Positions 1 to 7,023 of a stretch of 21,429 bases of DNA are shown here, in pieces. The notes beneath the pieces are model-generated. The model ran no database searches and was not told the DNA's origin. It saw only the letters and a program-made list of their open reading frames with translations. Location of the stretch: positions 1 through 21,429 of IMG/VR virus record IMGVR_UViG_3300048549_000892; one strand, given 5' to 3'. The first letter of the stretch is position 1; every line of letters begins with the position of its first letter. The position numbers and the translations under genes are program-made. The stretch comes from a virus.

Positions 1-186
1 AGCATTGCGCTTAGCAACCTCAAGGGCTTCGTCAGCCCTGCGGATGTCAGCCTCAATGCGGTCAATCTTTTCTAGCTCAGCAGAGTCAAGTCCACGACCC
101 TCACTCTCAGCACCCTCGATAACTTCGCGGATTTGCATAGTGAGATTGGCGCGAGCCTCCTGCTGAGTCTTGATGAACTCAGACAT
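1..186 (-). CDS. Major capsid protein, N-terminus (partial)
   Basis: The first 62 codons are present, starting at ATG 186 and running off the left edge. The peptide is charged and helical, with a motif like ELEKIDRIEADI near residues 38-49. This resembles the N-terminal coiled-coil delta (scaffold) region of HK97-type major capsid proteins, which the prohead protease removes during maturation. A strong GGAGGA ribosome site lies a few bases upstream. Position supports the call: portal, prohead protease and capsid occur in that order on this strand, but here the capsid is separated from the protease by two forward-strand genes and a terminator, so it probably needs its own promoter. The capsid fold itself lies outside the window, so the call rests on the N-terminal region and gene order. 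Confidence 0.75.
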   Translation of the reverse strand, partial: MSEFIKTQQEARANLTMQIREVIEGAESEGRGLDSAELEKIDRIEADIRRADEALEVAKRNA

Positions 187-311
187 TTAGTCCTCCAAAT
201 AGTTTGAATGTTTTATTCGCTATGGCGGTAACGCTCAACAGCTACCAGCAGCGATAACGCACAAATCCGGTATGCCCATTGTATCGGGTTAGTGTCTACT
301 TACTTTCAGAA
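187..311 (-). promoter_or_regulatory. Capsid gene leader with two short palindromic repeats
   Basis: This is the non-coding leader upstream of the capsid gene. It holds two copies of GCGNTAACGC (225-234 and 251-260; 9 of 10 bases equal, starts 26 bases apart), each a weak palindrome GCG-n4-CGC. On the minus strand a TACAAT hexamer (278-283) could be a -10 element, but I see no convincing -35 at 16-18 bases. Since the operon from the terminase side appears to end at the terminator near 1152-1189, a local promoter for the capsid is expected. The promoter call is weak; the repeats are directly visible. Confidence 0.3.
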
Positions 312-339
312 AAAACTTTACAAAAGTTTGTGTTTAGAG

Positions 340-366
340 TTGTGTTATTGTGTAAAGTGCTATACA
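340..366 (+). promoter_or_regulatory. Promoter of the forward gene pair
   Basis: An extended -10 is seen: TGC (358-360) directly before TATACA (361-366). A poor -35, TTGTGT (340-345), lies 15 bases upstream. The start of transcription would fall near 373, leaving about 26 bases of leader with an AAAGGAAA ribosome site (387-394) five bases before ATG 400. An inverted repeat ACTTTACA/TGTAAAGT (315-322 and 351-358) brackets the region, and a palindrome shared with another control region (352-365) covers the -10. Confidence 0.55.
352..365. promoter_or_regulatory. Operator-like palindrome, copy 1
   Basis: The sequence is GTAAAGTGCTATAC. With one flanking base on each side it is an imperfect 16-base palindrome, 12 of 16 positions symmetric. 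It overlaps the -10 of the forward promoter. A 13-of-15 match (with the next base) is found at 16855-16869 in the HTH gene control region. A repressor bound here would block the promoter. The binding protein is inferred, not shown. Confidence 0.5.
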
Positions 367-399
367 CTAGAGATATAACAACAACGAAAGGAAACCAAA

Positions 400-600
400 A
401 TGATAAAAATTACTGACAAACTCCAATATGTATGTGACACGCTTGCAGAAATTATTCAAAACGAACAAGAGCAGAAATGGTTGGACTCTCGGATTACGTA
501 TCTCATTGAGGCTCAGCAGGATCAGGACTCTATTGCTCGTGAGCTGGCCAATGAATACGGCATCGAACTTCCCAAAGACCGTTGGAATGTTTGGGCATAA
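400..600 (+). CDS. Hypothetical 66-aa acidic protein (moron gene 1)
   Basis: This small, mainly alpha-helical, acidic protein is of unknown function; I recognise no domain. It starts at ATG 400 behind a good ribosome site (AAAGGAAA, five-base spacing) and its own promoter. It is the first of two forward genes set against the direction of the head operon. Its leader shares the 12-base string ACAACAACGAAA (378-389) with the leader of the next gene (620-631), so both translation signals seem to be copies of one another. The sequence looks more A+T-rich than the flanking head genes, compatible with separate acquisition. The C-terminal part (residues about 43-66) contains an ARELANEYGIELP stretch that suggests a small helical bundle, but it lacks a clear helix-turn-helix. 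Confidence 0.7.
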   Translation: MIKITDKLQYVCDTLAEIIQNEQEQKWLDSRITYLIEAQQDQDSIARELANEYGIELPKDRWNVWA

Positions 601-641
601 GGCATAAATTAGAAACATCACAACAACGAAAAGGAATAAAA

Positions 642-1145
642 ATGCCAAACTGGATGAACAACAATCTATCAATATCGGGAAGTGAAGCAGACATCCAAGC
701 TTTCATTCACAAAGCAGCTGAACAACCTGGTCGCAACTCAGGAATCTTATCTTTCGGCAACTTTGTCCAGCCGGTTGCATCTCATGAAGACTCGCAAGCA
801 ATGGCATGGGGATGCAAATGGGATGCTATGGAAGTCAAGGTACTACGCAAGGGCAACGGATATGTGAATTACACCTTCGTCACCCCTTGGAGCGCCCCTT
901 TCCCAGTCCTGAAGGCCATGTCTGAACAGTTCCCAAATCTGATTTTTTCTCTGACCTCAATAGAGGAACAAGGTTGGGGCGAGGAACTTATATCAAGCCA
1001 GGGCAAATTACGAATTGTCAAGCAGTGGGATGCACCTAAAAGTCATCAAGAAATGATCGAAGTTTTAGGATACTGCTCATGCAAAGACGAAAGTGAAGAC
1101 ATTTTCAACGACTGCAACTTTGAGACTGTAGAAAACCACGTATAA
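642..1145 (+). CDS. YubB/DUF1281-like ferredoxin-fold protein (moron gene 2)
   Basis: This 167-aa protein begins MPNWMNNNLSISG, the typical opening of the DUF1281/YubB-type alpha-beta (ferredoxin-like) family found on plasmids and phages, whose biochemical role is not established. Further family-like features are a WGCKWDA block (near residue 65), a WSAPFPVLKAMSEQFPNL stretch (near 90-107) and an EEQGWGEE segment after it. The ATG at 642 is preferred over an in-frame ATG at 582 because it has the AAAAGGAA ribosome site and matches the family N-terminus; the earlier start would overlap the previous gene. It forms a two-gene forward unit with the 66-aa gene and ends just before a hairpin terminator. 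The C-terminus carries a short acidic, Cys-containing tail. Confidence 0.75.
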   Translation: MPNWMNNNLSISGSEADIQAFIHKAAEQPGRNSGILSFGNFVQPVASHEDSQAMAWGCKWDAMEVKVLRKGNGYVNYTFVTPWSAPFPVLKAMSEQFPNLIFSLTSIEEQGWGEELISSQGKLRIVKQWDAPKSHQEMIEVLGYCSCKDESEDIFNDCNFETVENHV

Positions 1146-1151
1146 AGAAAA

Positions 1152-1189
1152 CCCCCCCTGCCCGAAAAGGAATGAAAAGACAGGGGGGG
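1152..1189 (-). terminator. Intrinsic terminator between convergent genes
   Basis: A 9-bp stem CCCCCCCTG (1152-1160) / CAGGGGGGG (1181-1189) encloses a 20-base loop. Read on the minus strand it is followed by GTTTTCTTTA, a usable U-tract, and it starts 8 bases beyond the stop of the 71-aa gene. On the plus side the hairpin is followed by AACTCTTT, a poor U-tract, so termination of the forward pair is less certain. It appears to end the terminase-portal-protease transcript. Confidence 0.65.
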
Positions 1190-1196
1190 GAACTCT

Positions 1197-1412
1197 TTAG
1201 CGCTGCTCAACAGCTTCCATGATACGAGTTTCTTTTTCTGCCTGCTCAACGGTGCCCCTACTGGGCTTCCCCTTACGAGAGGTCTGAGCAGAAGGATTAT
1301 CCAAAACATAAACCGCTTCAGCCATTTCATCAGCTAGTGAAGCAATCGCACCCGAAACAGGATTGCCAGCAGTCTCCAAAATAGCTTTCTTGATCTGATC
1401 TTTAGTAGCCAT
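1197..1412 (-). CDS. Hypothetical 71-aa head-region protein
   Basis: The function is unknown. The N-terminal half is a predicted helical stretch (KDQIKKAILETAG, then ASLADEMAEAVYVLDN) and the C-terminal half is charged and low in hydrophobics (SRKGKPSRGTVEQ). The ATG at 1412 overlaps by one base the TAA of a 15-codon microgene, and the GGAAAGGTGG ribosome site lies inside that microgene. It is the last gene of the packaging and head operon before the terminator. Small proteins at this place in phages can be head decoration, scaffold or completion proteins; nothing in the sequence decides between these. Confidence 0.7.
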   Translation of the reverse strand: MATKDQIKKAILETAGNPVSGAIASLADEMAEAVYVLDNPSAQTSRKGKPSRGTVEQAEKETRIMEAVEQR

Positions 1413-1459
1413 TATTTACGTTTGCCACCTTTCCCATAGCCCTTATCTTTGTGTGGCAT
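1412..1459 (-). CDS. 15-aa basic microprotein, coupled between protease and 71-aa gene
   Basis: The reading frame encodes MPHKDKGYGKGGKRK. Its ATG (1459) overlaps the protease TAA as TAATG, and its TAA overlaps the next ATG as TAATG again. So it fits exactly between two real genes with no spare base. The peptide is Lys/Gly-rich, like tiny basic peptides sometimes found in phage head operons. It could be a real product, or a coupling device that carries the ribosome to the GGAAAGGTGG site of the next gene. Confidence 0.5.
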   Translation of the reverse strand: MPHKDKGYGKGGKRK

Positions 1460-3300
1460 TACAGCCCCATCAACAATTCTAGCTTTTTCTTTTTCAAAGC
1501 CAGCATATCCAAATCACCCTTGACATCTTCTACTTTCTCAAGTGGTGCAAGCTTATCCAAAACGGTAGTGATGAGCTGCCGGTCATCGGTGCTAATGTCC
1601 TCACCATTCTCAATTTTGAGAAGCGCATCAGCCAAAGCATCCGCATCCACTTCAGCACGCTCTGCGACCTTATCCAAACCACGAACCAAAGCAGTGCCAT
1701 TGGTGGAAGGATATGCAGGGAAGGCTACCCCTGTGGAAACTTCCATGAGACGAACAGCATTCAAAGTGCGCTCACTGCCGTCTTCATTCCAAGAATCACC
1801 ACCCGAAGGAACAGTGAACCCAAAAGAAAAACCTGTTACATCCCCACGATTGATCAGAACCTTCGCATCTTTCCCAGCTTGTGTCTCTGGAAGTGTCGCA
1901 GAAACCCTCAAGCCTTGGTCATCTTCAGAAAGTTTCAACGTGCCTGCACGAGTCGAACCAAGAACAATGGAACTATCGTGATTCCAAAGCAGTTTGACAT
2001 CATTACGCGACTGTAGAGAACGCTTGAAAGCGCCAGGTGCAATGTACTCCCTGAACGGTAGCGGCTCAGAAGCCTCATTGAATCTTGCAGCATAGCCCGT
2101 TAGGTGCATGCCATCTTCCTCTTCGCGTACCTCAAAATCTGTGACGGTCACGCGAGTTTCCATTTTGCTCAAAGCTTGCCCCTTCACTCTGCCCTCATTT
2201 TCTTTCTCAATTCTACCAATAACCCCGTCTGCATAATCCATAGCACGTTGAGCTGAACGTTTTGTAGTGCCACCACCCCACAAAGAGATTGCGACAACTC
2301 CAGGAGAAGGGAAGTCTTCATGATCAACTGAAGCGGCAGGCGCGTCAAAGTCCACCATGTGGCGAGCAAGGAAAGCTCGAATCCTAACCCATTTTTCGGC
2401 AGTTACTGAGCCTCTCGCTAAAGCCCTAGCCTCTCTGACGGTACTATCTTGTAGCCCAGGCCCAGAAAGTCCCTCAGAATGCCACTCAAGGCCTCTCCGA
2501 GCGCTTGCACGCATATAAGCTGGCGGTGTCAAATCAACCTGTCTAGTCTCTGCATCCAAATCTTCTGAGCGTGTACTTTTCGGATGACCCTCTGGCAGCA
2601 AATCGTTATCTGAGATATACGCTGCATTTTCTGGCCTACCATTTCGCAGTAAATATAGAAAAGCATTCACTCGTGCCATCGACCAAGCGGCACGAGAAAC
2701 TCCAGGCCGGTGAGAAGTCGAATATGCACCTGACCCACGCCGATAAACCGCCGCAAGTTGCCCGTAAGTGGTGCGAGTGTAATCAGGTTTGTCATCTTCA
2801 GCCATTTGGTCATTATGGTCACGAACTTTATTGCGCAAAGCCGTTTGTGTAGCTTCACTTAGCTTGATATCGCCTCCAGGCCCACTAGCCGAGCCAGGTT
2901 CATTGACCTGAGAACCCTCAATCTGGTCTTCGGGTGGTGCGGGCTCTGATTCTTGCCGATAACCTGACCCTCCCACGATTGCCTCATAGGCAGCGTGAGA
3001 ATCGCACGGCATGTAAATCGTTTCACCGTCATCTGTCATCGTGTGAAAACCGGCGCAGCCAATCACCTTAGCCCTAGCAACCGCCTCAGCCTCAGTCGTA
3101 AACTTGTCCTCTGCAAGCGCTACACGCATCTCTGGGCCTTCATACATACCGCCAGGTTCAATGCCCTCAGCTAAACTCACCGCGACCATTTGCGCCACCG
3201 CTGAATCTTCATCCATGTGGCACGCGAAAAGTTCACCATCCTCTTTCACTACAGCCACACCACTACATTCAGGGTGCGAATCAGTAATAAAATACGGCAT
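1459..3300 (-). CDS. Prohead protease (HK97 gp4/S78 type) with long N-terminal extension
   Basis: This 613-aa protein carries the HK97-family prohead protease in residues about 385-540: LLWNHD with likely catalytic His441, FSFGF with likely Ser492, and an acidic residue in LMEVST (Glu520). The protease processes capsid and scaffold during head assembly. Ahead of it are three further segments: residues 1-110 with a HTMTDDGETIYMPC block near 86-99 that recurs in actinophage head proteins; a linker rich in Pro/Gly/Glu; and 175-365 with an RRGSGAYSTS block, a MARVNAFLYLLRNG stretch, and a P..MRASARRGLEW...FLARHMVDFD...SLWGGG pattern often fused to phage proteases. The C-terminal tail (555-613) is charged and helical. 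HK97 gp4 is about 225 residues, so this is nearly three times as long. An internal Met380 precedes the protease domain, but its ribosome site is poor. Stop overlaps the microgene start; the portal gene ends 3 bases upstream. Confidence 0.9.
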   Translation of the reverse strand: MPYFITDSHPECSGVAVVKEDGELFACHMDEDSAVAQMVAVSLAEGIEPGGMYEGPEMRVALAEDKFTTEAEAVARAKVIGCAGFHTMTDDGETIYMPCDSHAAYEAIVGGSGYRQESEPAPPEDQIEGSQVNEPGSASGPGGDIKLSEATQTALRNKVRDHNDQMAEDDKPDYTRTTYGQLAAVYRRGSGAYSTSHRPGVSRAAWSMARVNAFLYLLRNGRPENAAYISDNDLLPEGHPKSTRSEDLDAETRQVDLTPPAYMRASARRGLEWHSEGLSGPGLQDSTVREARALARGSVTAEKWVRIRAFLARHMVDFDAPAASVDHEDFPSPGVVAISLWGGGTTKRSAQRAMDYADGVIGRIEKENEGRVKGQALSKMETRVTVTDFEVREEEDGMHLTGYAARFNEASEPLPFREYIAPGAFKRSLQSRNDVKLLWNHDSSIVLGSTRAGTLKLSEDDQGLRVSATLPETQAGKDAKVLINRGDVTGFSFGFTVPSGGDSWNEDGSERTLNAVRLMEVSTGVAFPAYPSTNGTALVRGLDKVAERAEVDADALADALLKIENGEDISTDDRQLITTVLDKLAPLEKVEDVKGDLDMLALKKKKLELLMGL

Positions 3301-3302
3301 GA

Positions 3303-4673
3303 CTATTCAGTCACCTCATCTTTATAGGCGGCATCTGGGTCTTCAGGGTTCACCTGAGCTACCCCCTGCAACTGAACGGATGGAAGACCAGTGTGACCAA
3401 TCGCAGGCAGTCCAATCATCTCCATCGCCTCAGCAGGGTCAAATCCAGCGAATACAAGGTCACGCACCATTTGAATCTTCTCTCGCTGCGCTTTTACTCC
3501 AGACTCCGACAGATTGACGTTAGCTAACGGTACACGAACCGCACTCGCGGCATCGCCCTCTTGGGGAGCCAAATCTTCCAAACGCCTAACATCATTGATT
3601 GCTAAGAATCCAGATTGCAGACCTGTCGAATATGCACTGAATCGGCTTTGAATATCTGCCCTGAGTAACCCGTTCATGTTGAATTTGATAAACGCTTCAG
3701 AGCCTCCAGGATAACGCGACATCAAAGAACTCATCGCATCTTCAATCTTGGTCACATAAGGTCGCAAAGTGTGTGTGACGAATCCGAGCATGTTCTGTTC
3801 CACGCTCGAATAAGTGTTAGTTCCAGGGAGGTTCAGCAAGAATGACGGAATACGAAAAATCCGTGCAATGTCTTCCACTGCCATTCTGCGAGCCTCAAGT
3901 GCCTGAGAAGTCTCAGGGTCAGCCTGTGTTGCTTTGAAACTAGCACCACCACTCAAAACACCTGTGCGACCTGACTTTCTCCAACCCTTATGTGACTGGT
4001 CGAAAGATGAACGCAAAGAATCTGCCTGCTCTTGAGTTAGCGCTCCAGGATATTCGATAACACCATGCAAAGTTGTACCTTGTCCGAAAAACGTAGCCGC
4101 ATACAGCTCAAGCGCTTTAGATAGACCCAGGTTCTCACGCAAAGCAACCACACGCGACACGCCACGAACAGTTCCAGGGCGTAGAAGGTCAGGGATATAA
4201 ATAACCTGCTCTGAAGTGAGTGGCCTATCTTCACCCTGCACTGTGAAAATTAGCGCACCCTCAGCGTTCCGTTTTATCTCAACATGAGAAGGATTGAGAA
4301 CGACTAGGTTGATAACCTCACCGCGCCGATTACTGAAAACTCTAATGAAACCGTTGCCGTCAATCAGCATCGAAACTAGAAGACTGTTATAGAACACGGA
4401 ATGCCCATTGAAGTTCATGTCGGGCTGACCAACCCACGTTGGTTTCGGTCTAAACGGCCTACGGTTCCCATCGTCACGGATGAAAACATCAACTGGCAGA
4501 GTCGAAACAGTGTCCGCTATCAAAGACACTGCCGAATGTAACGCGGCAATCGTTAGCGCGTTATCTTCATCAATTCTTGTGCCAGATTGATTTCCGACAC
4601 CGATATCATCGCCAGACTCAAAGATTGTCTGAAACGAGATGGCCCTATCTTCCCAAAGTCTGTTGAATACCAA
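3303..4673 (-). CDS. Portal protein (HK97 family)
   Basis: At 456 aa this has the length and pattern of HK97-type portals: an N-terminal AALHSAVSLIADTVSTLPVDV segment near residues 44-64, the WRKSGRTGVLSGG block near 231-243, and an EDIARIFRIPSFLL motif near 268-281. The portal forms the dodecameric ring for DNA entry and tail joining and binds the terminase. The start codon is TTG (4673-4671): no ATG or GTG lies in frame before the conserved region, and GGGGA sits about six bases upstream. The TTG directly follows the TAA of the 42-aa gene, so translation is probably coupled. The C-terminus is acidic and likely flexible. Confidence 0.93.
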   Translation of the reverse strand: MVFNRLWEDRAISFQTIFESGDDIGVGNQSGTRIDEDNALTIAALHSAVSLIADTVSTLPVDVFIRDDGNRRPFRPKPTWVGQPDMNFNGHSVFYNSLLVSMLIDGNGFIRVFSNRRGEVINLVVLNPSHVEIKRNAEGALIFTVQGEDRPLTSEQVIYIPDLLRPGTVRGVSRVVALRENLGLSKALELYAATFFGQGTTLHGVIEYPGALTQEQADSLRSSFDQSHKGWRKSGRTGVLSGGASFKATQADPETSQALEARRMAVEDIARIFRIPSFLLNLPGTNTYSSVEQNMLGFVTHTLRPYVTKIEDAMSSLMSRYPGGSEAFIKFNMNGLLRADIQSRFSAYSTGLQSGFLAINDVRRLEDLAPQEGDAASAVRVPLANVNLSESGVKAQREKIQMVRDLVFAGFDPAEAMEMIGLPAIGHTGLPSVQLQGVAQVNPEDPDAAYKDEVTE

Positions 4674-4802
4674 TTATTTCCCCAAAGCTAAACCGAGTAA
4701 AATCAAAACAGCGCCACCCATAATTATTCCAGCAGGAATTGAAATGAGAGTTACGCCTGCAATCAAAGTTGCTGCACCAACAATCTGAAGAACTGAACTC
4801 AT
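4674..4802 (-). CDS. 42-aa hydrophobic protein between terminase and portal
   Basis: The frame starts at ATG 4802, seven bases beyond the terminase stop, with an AGGTGA ribosome site overlapping that stop, and ends with TAA directly against the portal TTG. Apart from a short polar end it is wholly hydrophobic, with two stretches split near SIPAG, so it may form a helical hairpin or one long membrane segment. I have the impression that similar tiny hydrophobic genes occur at this place in other actinophages, but cannot check. Function unknown. Confidence 0.65.
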   Translation of the reverse strand: MSSVLQIVGAATLIAGVTLISIPAGIIMGGAVLILLGLALGK

Positions 4803-4809
4803 AAATCAC

Positions 4810-6333
4810 CTATCCAAAAAATTCTGGCACTGGGTCTAGTTTAGCGCCTGTTAGTGCGCGGTCTACAGCAATCACCATCGCAACCGCCGCATCTATCTTT
4901 CTAGGGCTATTCCTTGAGTCTTTCACAATGCGTGGCCCCATGTTGTCAATCTTAGTTACCGCATTGCTCAAGTGCCTAGCAAGAATCGGATTTCCGTCAT
5001 GGATAAGACGTGACTCAGTGACCACATCAAAAACTTTCGAACAAGCTGGAACCATACGCCGAGCTGAAGTGCTCGGATATTCCACGATAGGCACACCCCT
5101 ATCTTCCAAAACCTGCATGGAACGCTGCCAGCGGAAAGGGTCGCACGCAACCTCACGGACTTTCGGGTGAGCTTGACAGAAATCCAACACGGTTTGCTCT
5201 ACCTCAGCAATATCAACCCTCCAGTCATCATCATGGATAGTGACATCTTTCTCCCACGCCTTGACAAGAAAAACTTTCACCGGTTCATCATCTTTTGGAA
5301 CAATCGCACCCACAATGACCGAGGCATCTCCAGAGAACGAACCGTCAAAACCAAGCACTATCTCATCATCAGGTGAAATCTCAAACGGTTGCTGGCACGC
5401 CTCCCATGTCCCCGTTGGAAGCCACGAAGTTTGAGAGGACACCCACTGATTACATCGTTTAGTTCTAAACTCTGCTTCCGGTGTACGTTTCACGGCACTC
5501 TCGAAATCGCTTTCAGCGTTGAGGTCATTGAATCCAGGGTTAGCTATCGCCCATGTTGCAGGGTCACGGTGATCAAGTTCCTCTGGCGCTTCCCACGCAG
5601 CCATGAAAAAAGTTGGGTCATTTATTTCACCGCGAGCGACCTTCTGCCCATACTGATAAAGACTGTAGCAAATCGAATCGCGACCTGTGGAATCCATCTT
5701 CACCCCAGCAGTTGAAATCGCTATCAGTGTCGCTAGCTTCCCCCGCGCACCCATAGCCAAAGAAAAAGTGTCGTAAAGATCGCGATTTTTCTGAGCGTGC
5801 AACTCATCAAACACAGTCATCGTAGGAGACAAGCCCTCTTTCGAATAAGCCTCAGCAGACATCACACGATAAACAGAATTCAACTTAGGCAGCTCAATCG
5901 CATCTCGGTAAAGCTTCGTGATAGCAGTAAGCTCAGCGCTTGCCTCAATCATTCTCTTAGCATCCGCAAACACAATCCGAGCCTGCTCTTTCTCAGCTGC
6001 CACACTATAAACCTCCCCACCGGCAGAACCCAACACCAATCCATATAAACCAATAACAGAACCCAGGGCACTTTTACCATTTTTTCTCGGCATCAAAATG
6101 AGTTGTGATTGATGACGAAAACCGCCATCTTCCCTAGCGAACATATGTTCTAAAAGTGACTTTTGCCAATCCCGCAACACTAACGGTTCGCCCGACTTTC
6201 CTGCAACCGTATCCTTCGTGATAATCCCGAAAGCTTCAGCGAAATCTATTACAGGCTCACTAGCTTGACCGCGCTCAAGCGCATCAACGGGGACAGCAGT
6301 AAGCCATCTTGGAGGCCAACTGCTATCCGCCAT
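4810..6333 (-). CDS. terL: Terminase large subunit
   Basis: At 507 aa this has both terminase domains. The ATPase carries a Walker A PRKNGKS (residues 82-88) and a Walker B MTVFDE (172-177). The RuvC/RNase H-like nuclease has candidate metal ligands in GFDGSFSGD (Asp330), ACDPFRW (Asp398) and KIDAAVAMVIA (Asp481). It cuts concatemers and pumps DNA through the portal. I chose ATG 6333, which overlaps the end of terS by 11 bases with AGGG six bases upstream; a longer frame to 6378 is open but would overlap terS far more. Both catalytic centres seem intact. Confidence 0.95.
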   Translation of the reverse strand: MADSSWPPRWLTAVPVDALERGQASEPVIDFAEAFGIITKDTVAGKSGEPLVLRDWQKSLLEHMFAREDGGFRHQSQLILMPRKNGKSALGSVIGLYGLVLGSAGGEVYSVAAEKEQARIVFADAKRMIEASAELTAITKLYRDAIELPKLNSVYRVMSAEAYSKEGLSPTMTVFDELHAQKNRDLYDTFSLAMGARGKLATLIAISTAGVKMDSTGRDSICYSLYQYGQKVARGEINDPTFFMAAWEAPEELDHRDPATWAIANPGFNDLNAESDFESAVKRTPEAEFRTKRCNQWVSSQTSWLPTGTWEACQQPFEISPDDEIVLGFDGSFSGDASVIVGAIVPKDDEPVKVFLVKAWEKDVTIHDDDWRVDIAEVEQTVLDFCQAHPKVREVACDPFRWQRSMQVLEDRGVPIVEYPSTSARRMVPACSKVFDVVTESRLIHDGNPILARHLSNAVTKIDNMGPRIVKDSRNSPRKIDAAVAMVIAVDRALTGAKLDPVPEFFG

Positions 6334-6781
6334 CCTCAACCCTGTTCGCGTTCGCCTTACGTTGCATGAGTTCCTCAAGTTTCGATTGAGTCTTCACCTC
6401 AGCCAAACCTAAACGTGATCGATCTGAAGGCGTGAAGCCTAATAAACCTAATGAGGTCTGAATAAGCTTCTCCGTCTCCAGCAAAGACATGTTTATCTTG
6501 CGCTCAGTTGGATCAGCTAAAAATTCTTTTCGTAGAATCTCGCGTCTATCCAAAAGCTCACAAACCATTTGCAGCAACTGAGTATCAGTGCGAGAACTCA
6601 CCCACAAACCGCCAGCCTCAAACACCTCAGACCAAAGTTGCGCCCCAGCCTCACCTAACGGCCGCAACGGTTCCCTGTATCCACCTTCAATCTGCATCAA
6701 CGCACCCTCTCCAGGCATCGCACGTTTACCAGGATTTCCTAGCTTGCGTTTCATTTCAATCGGCTTCGCAGGATTTGGCAT
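6323..6781 (-). CDS. terS: Terminase small subunit (P27 family)
   Basis: This 152-aa protein has the P27-type pattern: an N-terminal KPIEMKRKLGNPGKR basic stretch, a central helical region (about 40-105), and a C-terminal LGFTPSDRSRLGLAEV motif (near 113-128). TerS binds the packaging site and regulates TerL. ATG 6781 gives the family N-terminus; its ribosome site is unusual, since a GGGGG run sits only one base from the ATG. It follows a 240-base non-coding stretch that is a good candidate for the packaging recognition site. Confidence 0.88.
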   Translation of the reverse strand: MPNPAKPIEMKRKLGNPGKRAMPGEGALMQIEGGYREPLRPLGEAGAQLWSEVFEAGGLWVSSRTDTQLLQMVCELLDRREILRKEFLADPTERKINMSLLETEKLIQTSLGLLGFTPSDRSRLGLAEVKTQSKLEELMQRKANANRVEDGG

Positions 6782-7023
6782 ACCCCCTAGAGTACCCCAA
6801 ACCTTTGAAATGCGGGTATCTGCAATATTGTGGGCTACGGGGTGCTCTGTCTAGCAAAATCGATGTTTTGACCCAGTCTGTATAGATGCCGGTGGGGGGG
6901 GTGGGGGGTGCCTAAGGTGGGGATGTGGCGTATAGGTCGTGTTGTTGTTATGAAAAATACTTGCCTATGTGGTGGTGGGGTAGTGGTGTGGTGGTGTGGT
7001 GTTCGCAATCCTCATGGCTACCC
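6782..7023. other. Strand-asymmetric non-coding gap upstream of terS; candidate packaging site
   Basis: This is the longest gap in the window. The plus strand carries G8-T-G6 (6894-6908), GGGG (6919-6922), then a GTGG/TGGTG-rich tract (6967-7000), with almost no runs of C. Similar GTGGTG units recur and could be TerS-binding repeats, and the G-runs could form a quadruplex. The gap lies between an HNH nuclease gene and terS, where cos sites of many cos phages are found. On the minus strand a 16-codon frame (7015-6965, MRIANTTPPHHYPTTT) has an AGGGG site five bases upstream, but its low complexity follows from the repeats and I do not call it a gene. No convincing terS promoter is seen. Confidence 0.4.

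Noticed and set aside
582-641. Upstream extension of the YubB-like gene to ATG 582.
   Set aside because: It overlaps the previous gene, lacks a ribosome site and adds residues foreign to the family N-terminus.
1451-1981. 176-codon Ser-rich forward frame opposite the protease gene.
   Set aside because: It is antisense to the conserved protease domain and lacks initiation signals; the composition is typical of a shadow frame.
6858-6886. TATAGA (6881-6886) with TTGACC nearby as a forward promoter.
   Set aside because: The spacing between the two is only 7 bases and no forward gene follows.
6965-7015. 16-codon minus-strand frame MRIANTTPPHHYPTTT with AGGGG five bases upstream.
   Set aside because: The peptide is a simple read-out of the GTGG-type repeats and lies in a non-coding gap; the ribosome site can be chance in a G/C-run region.
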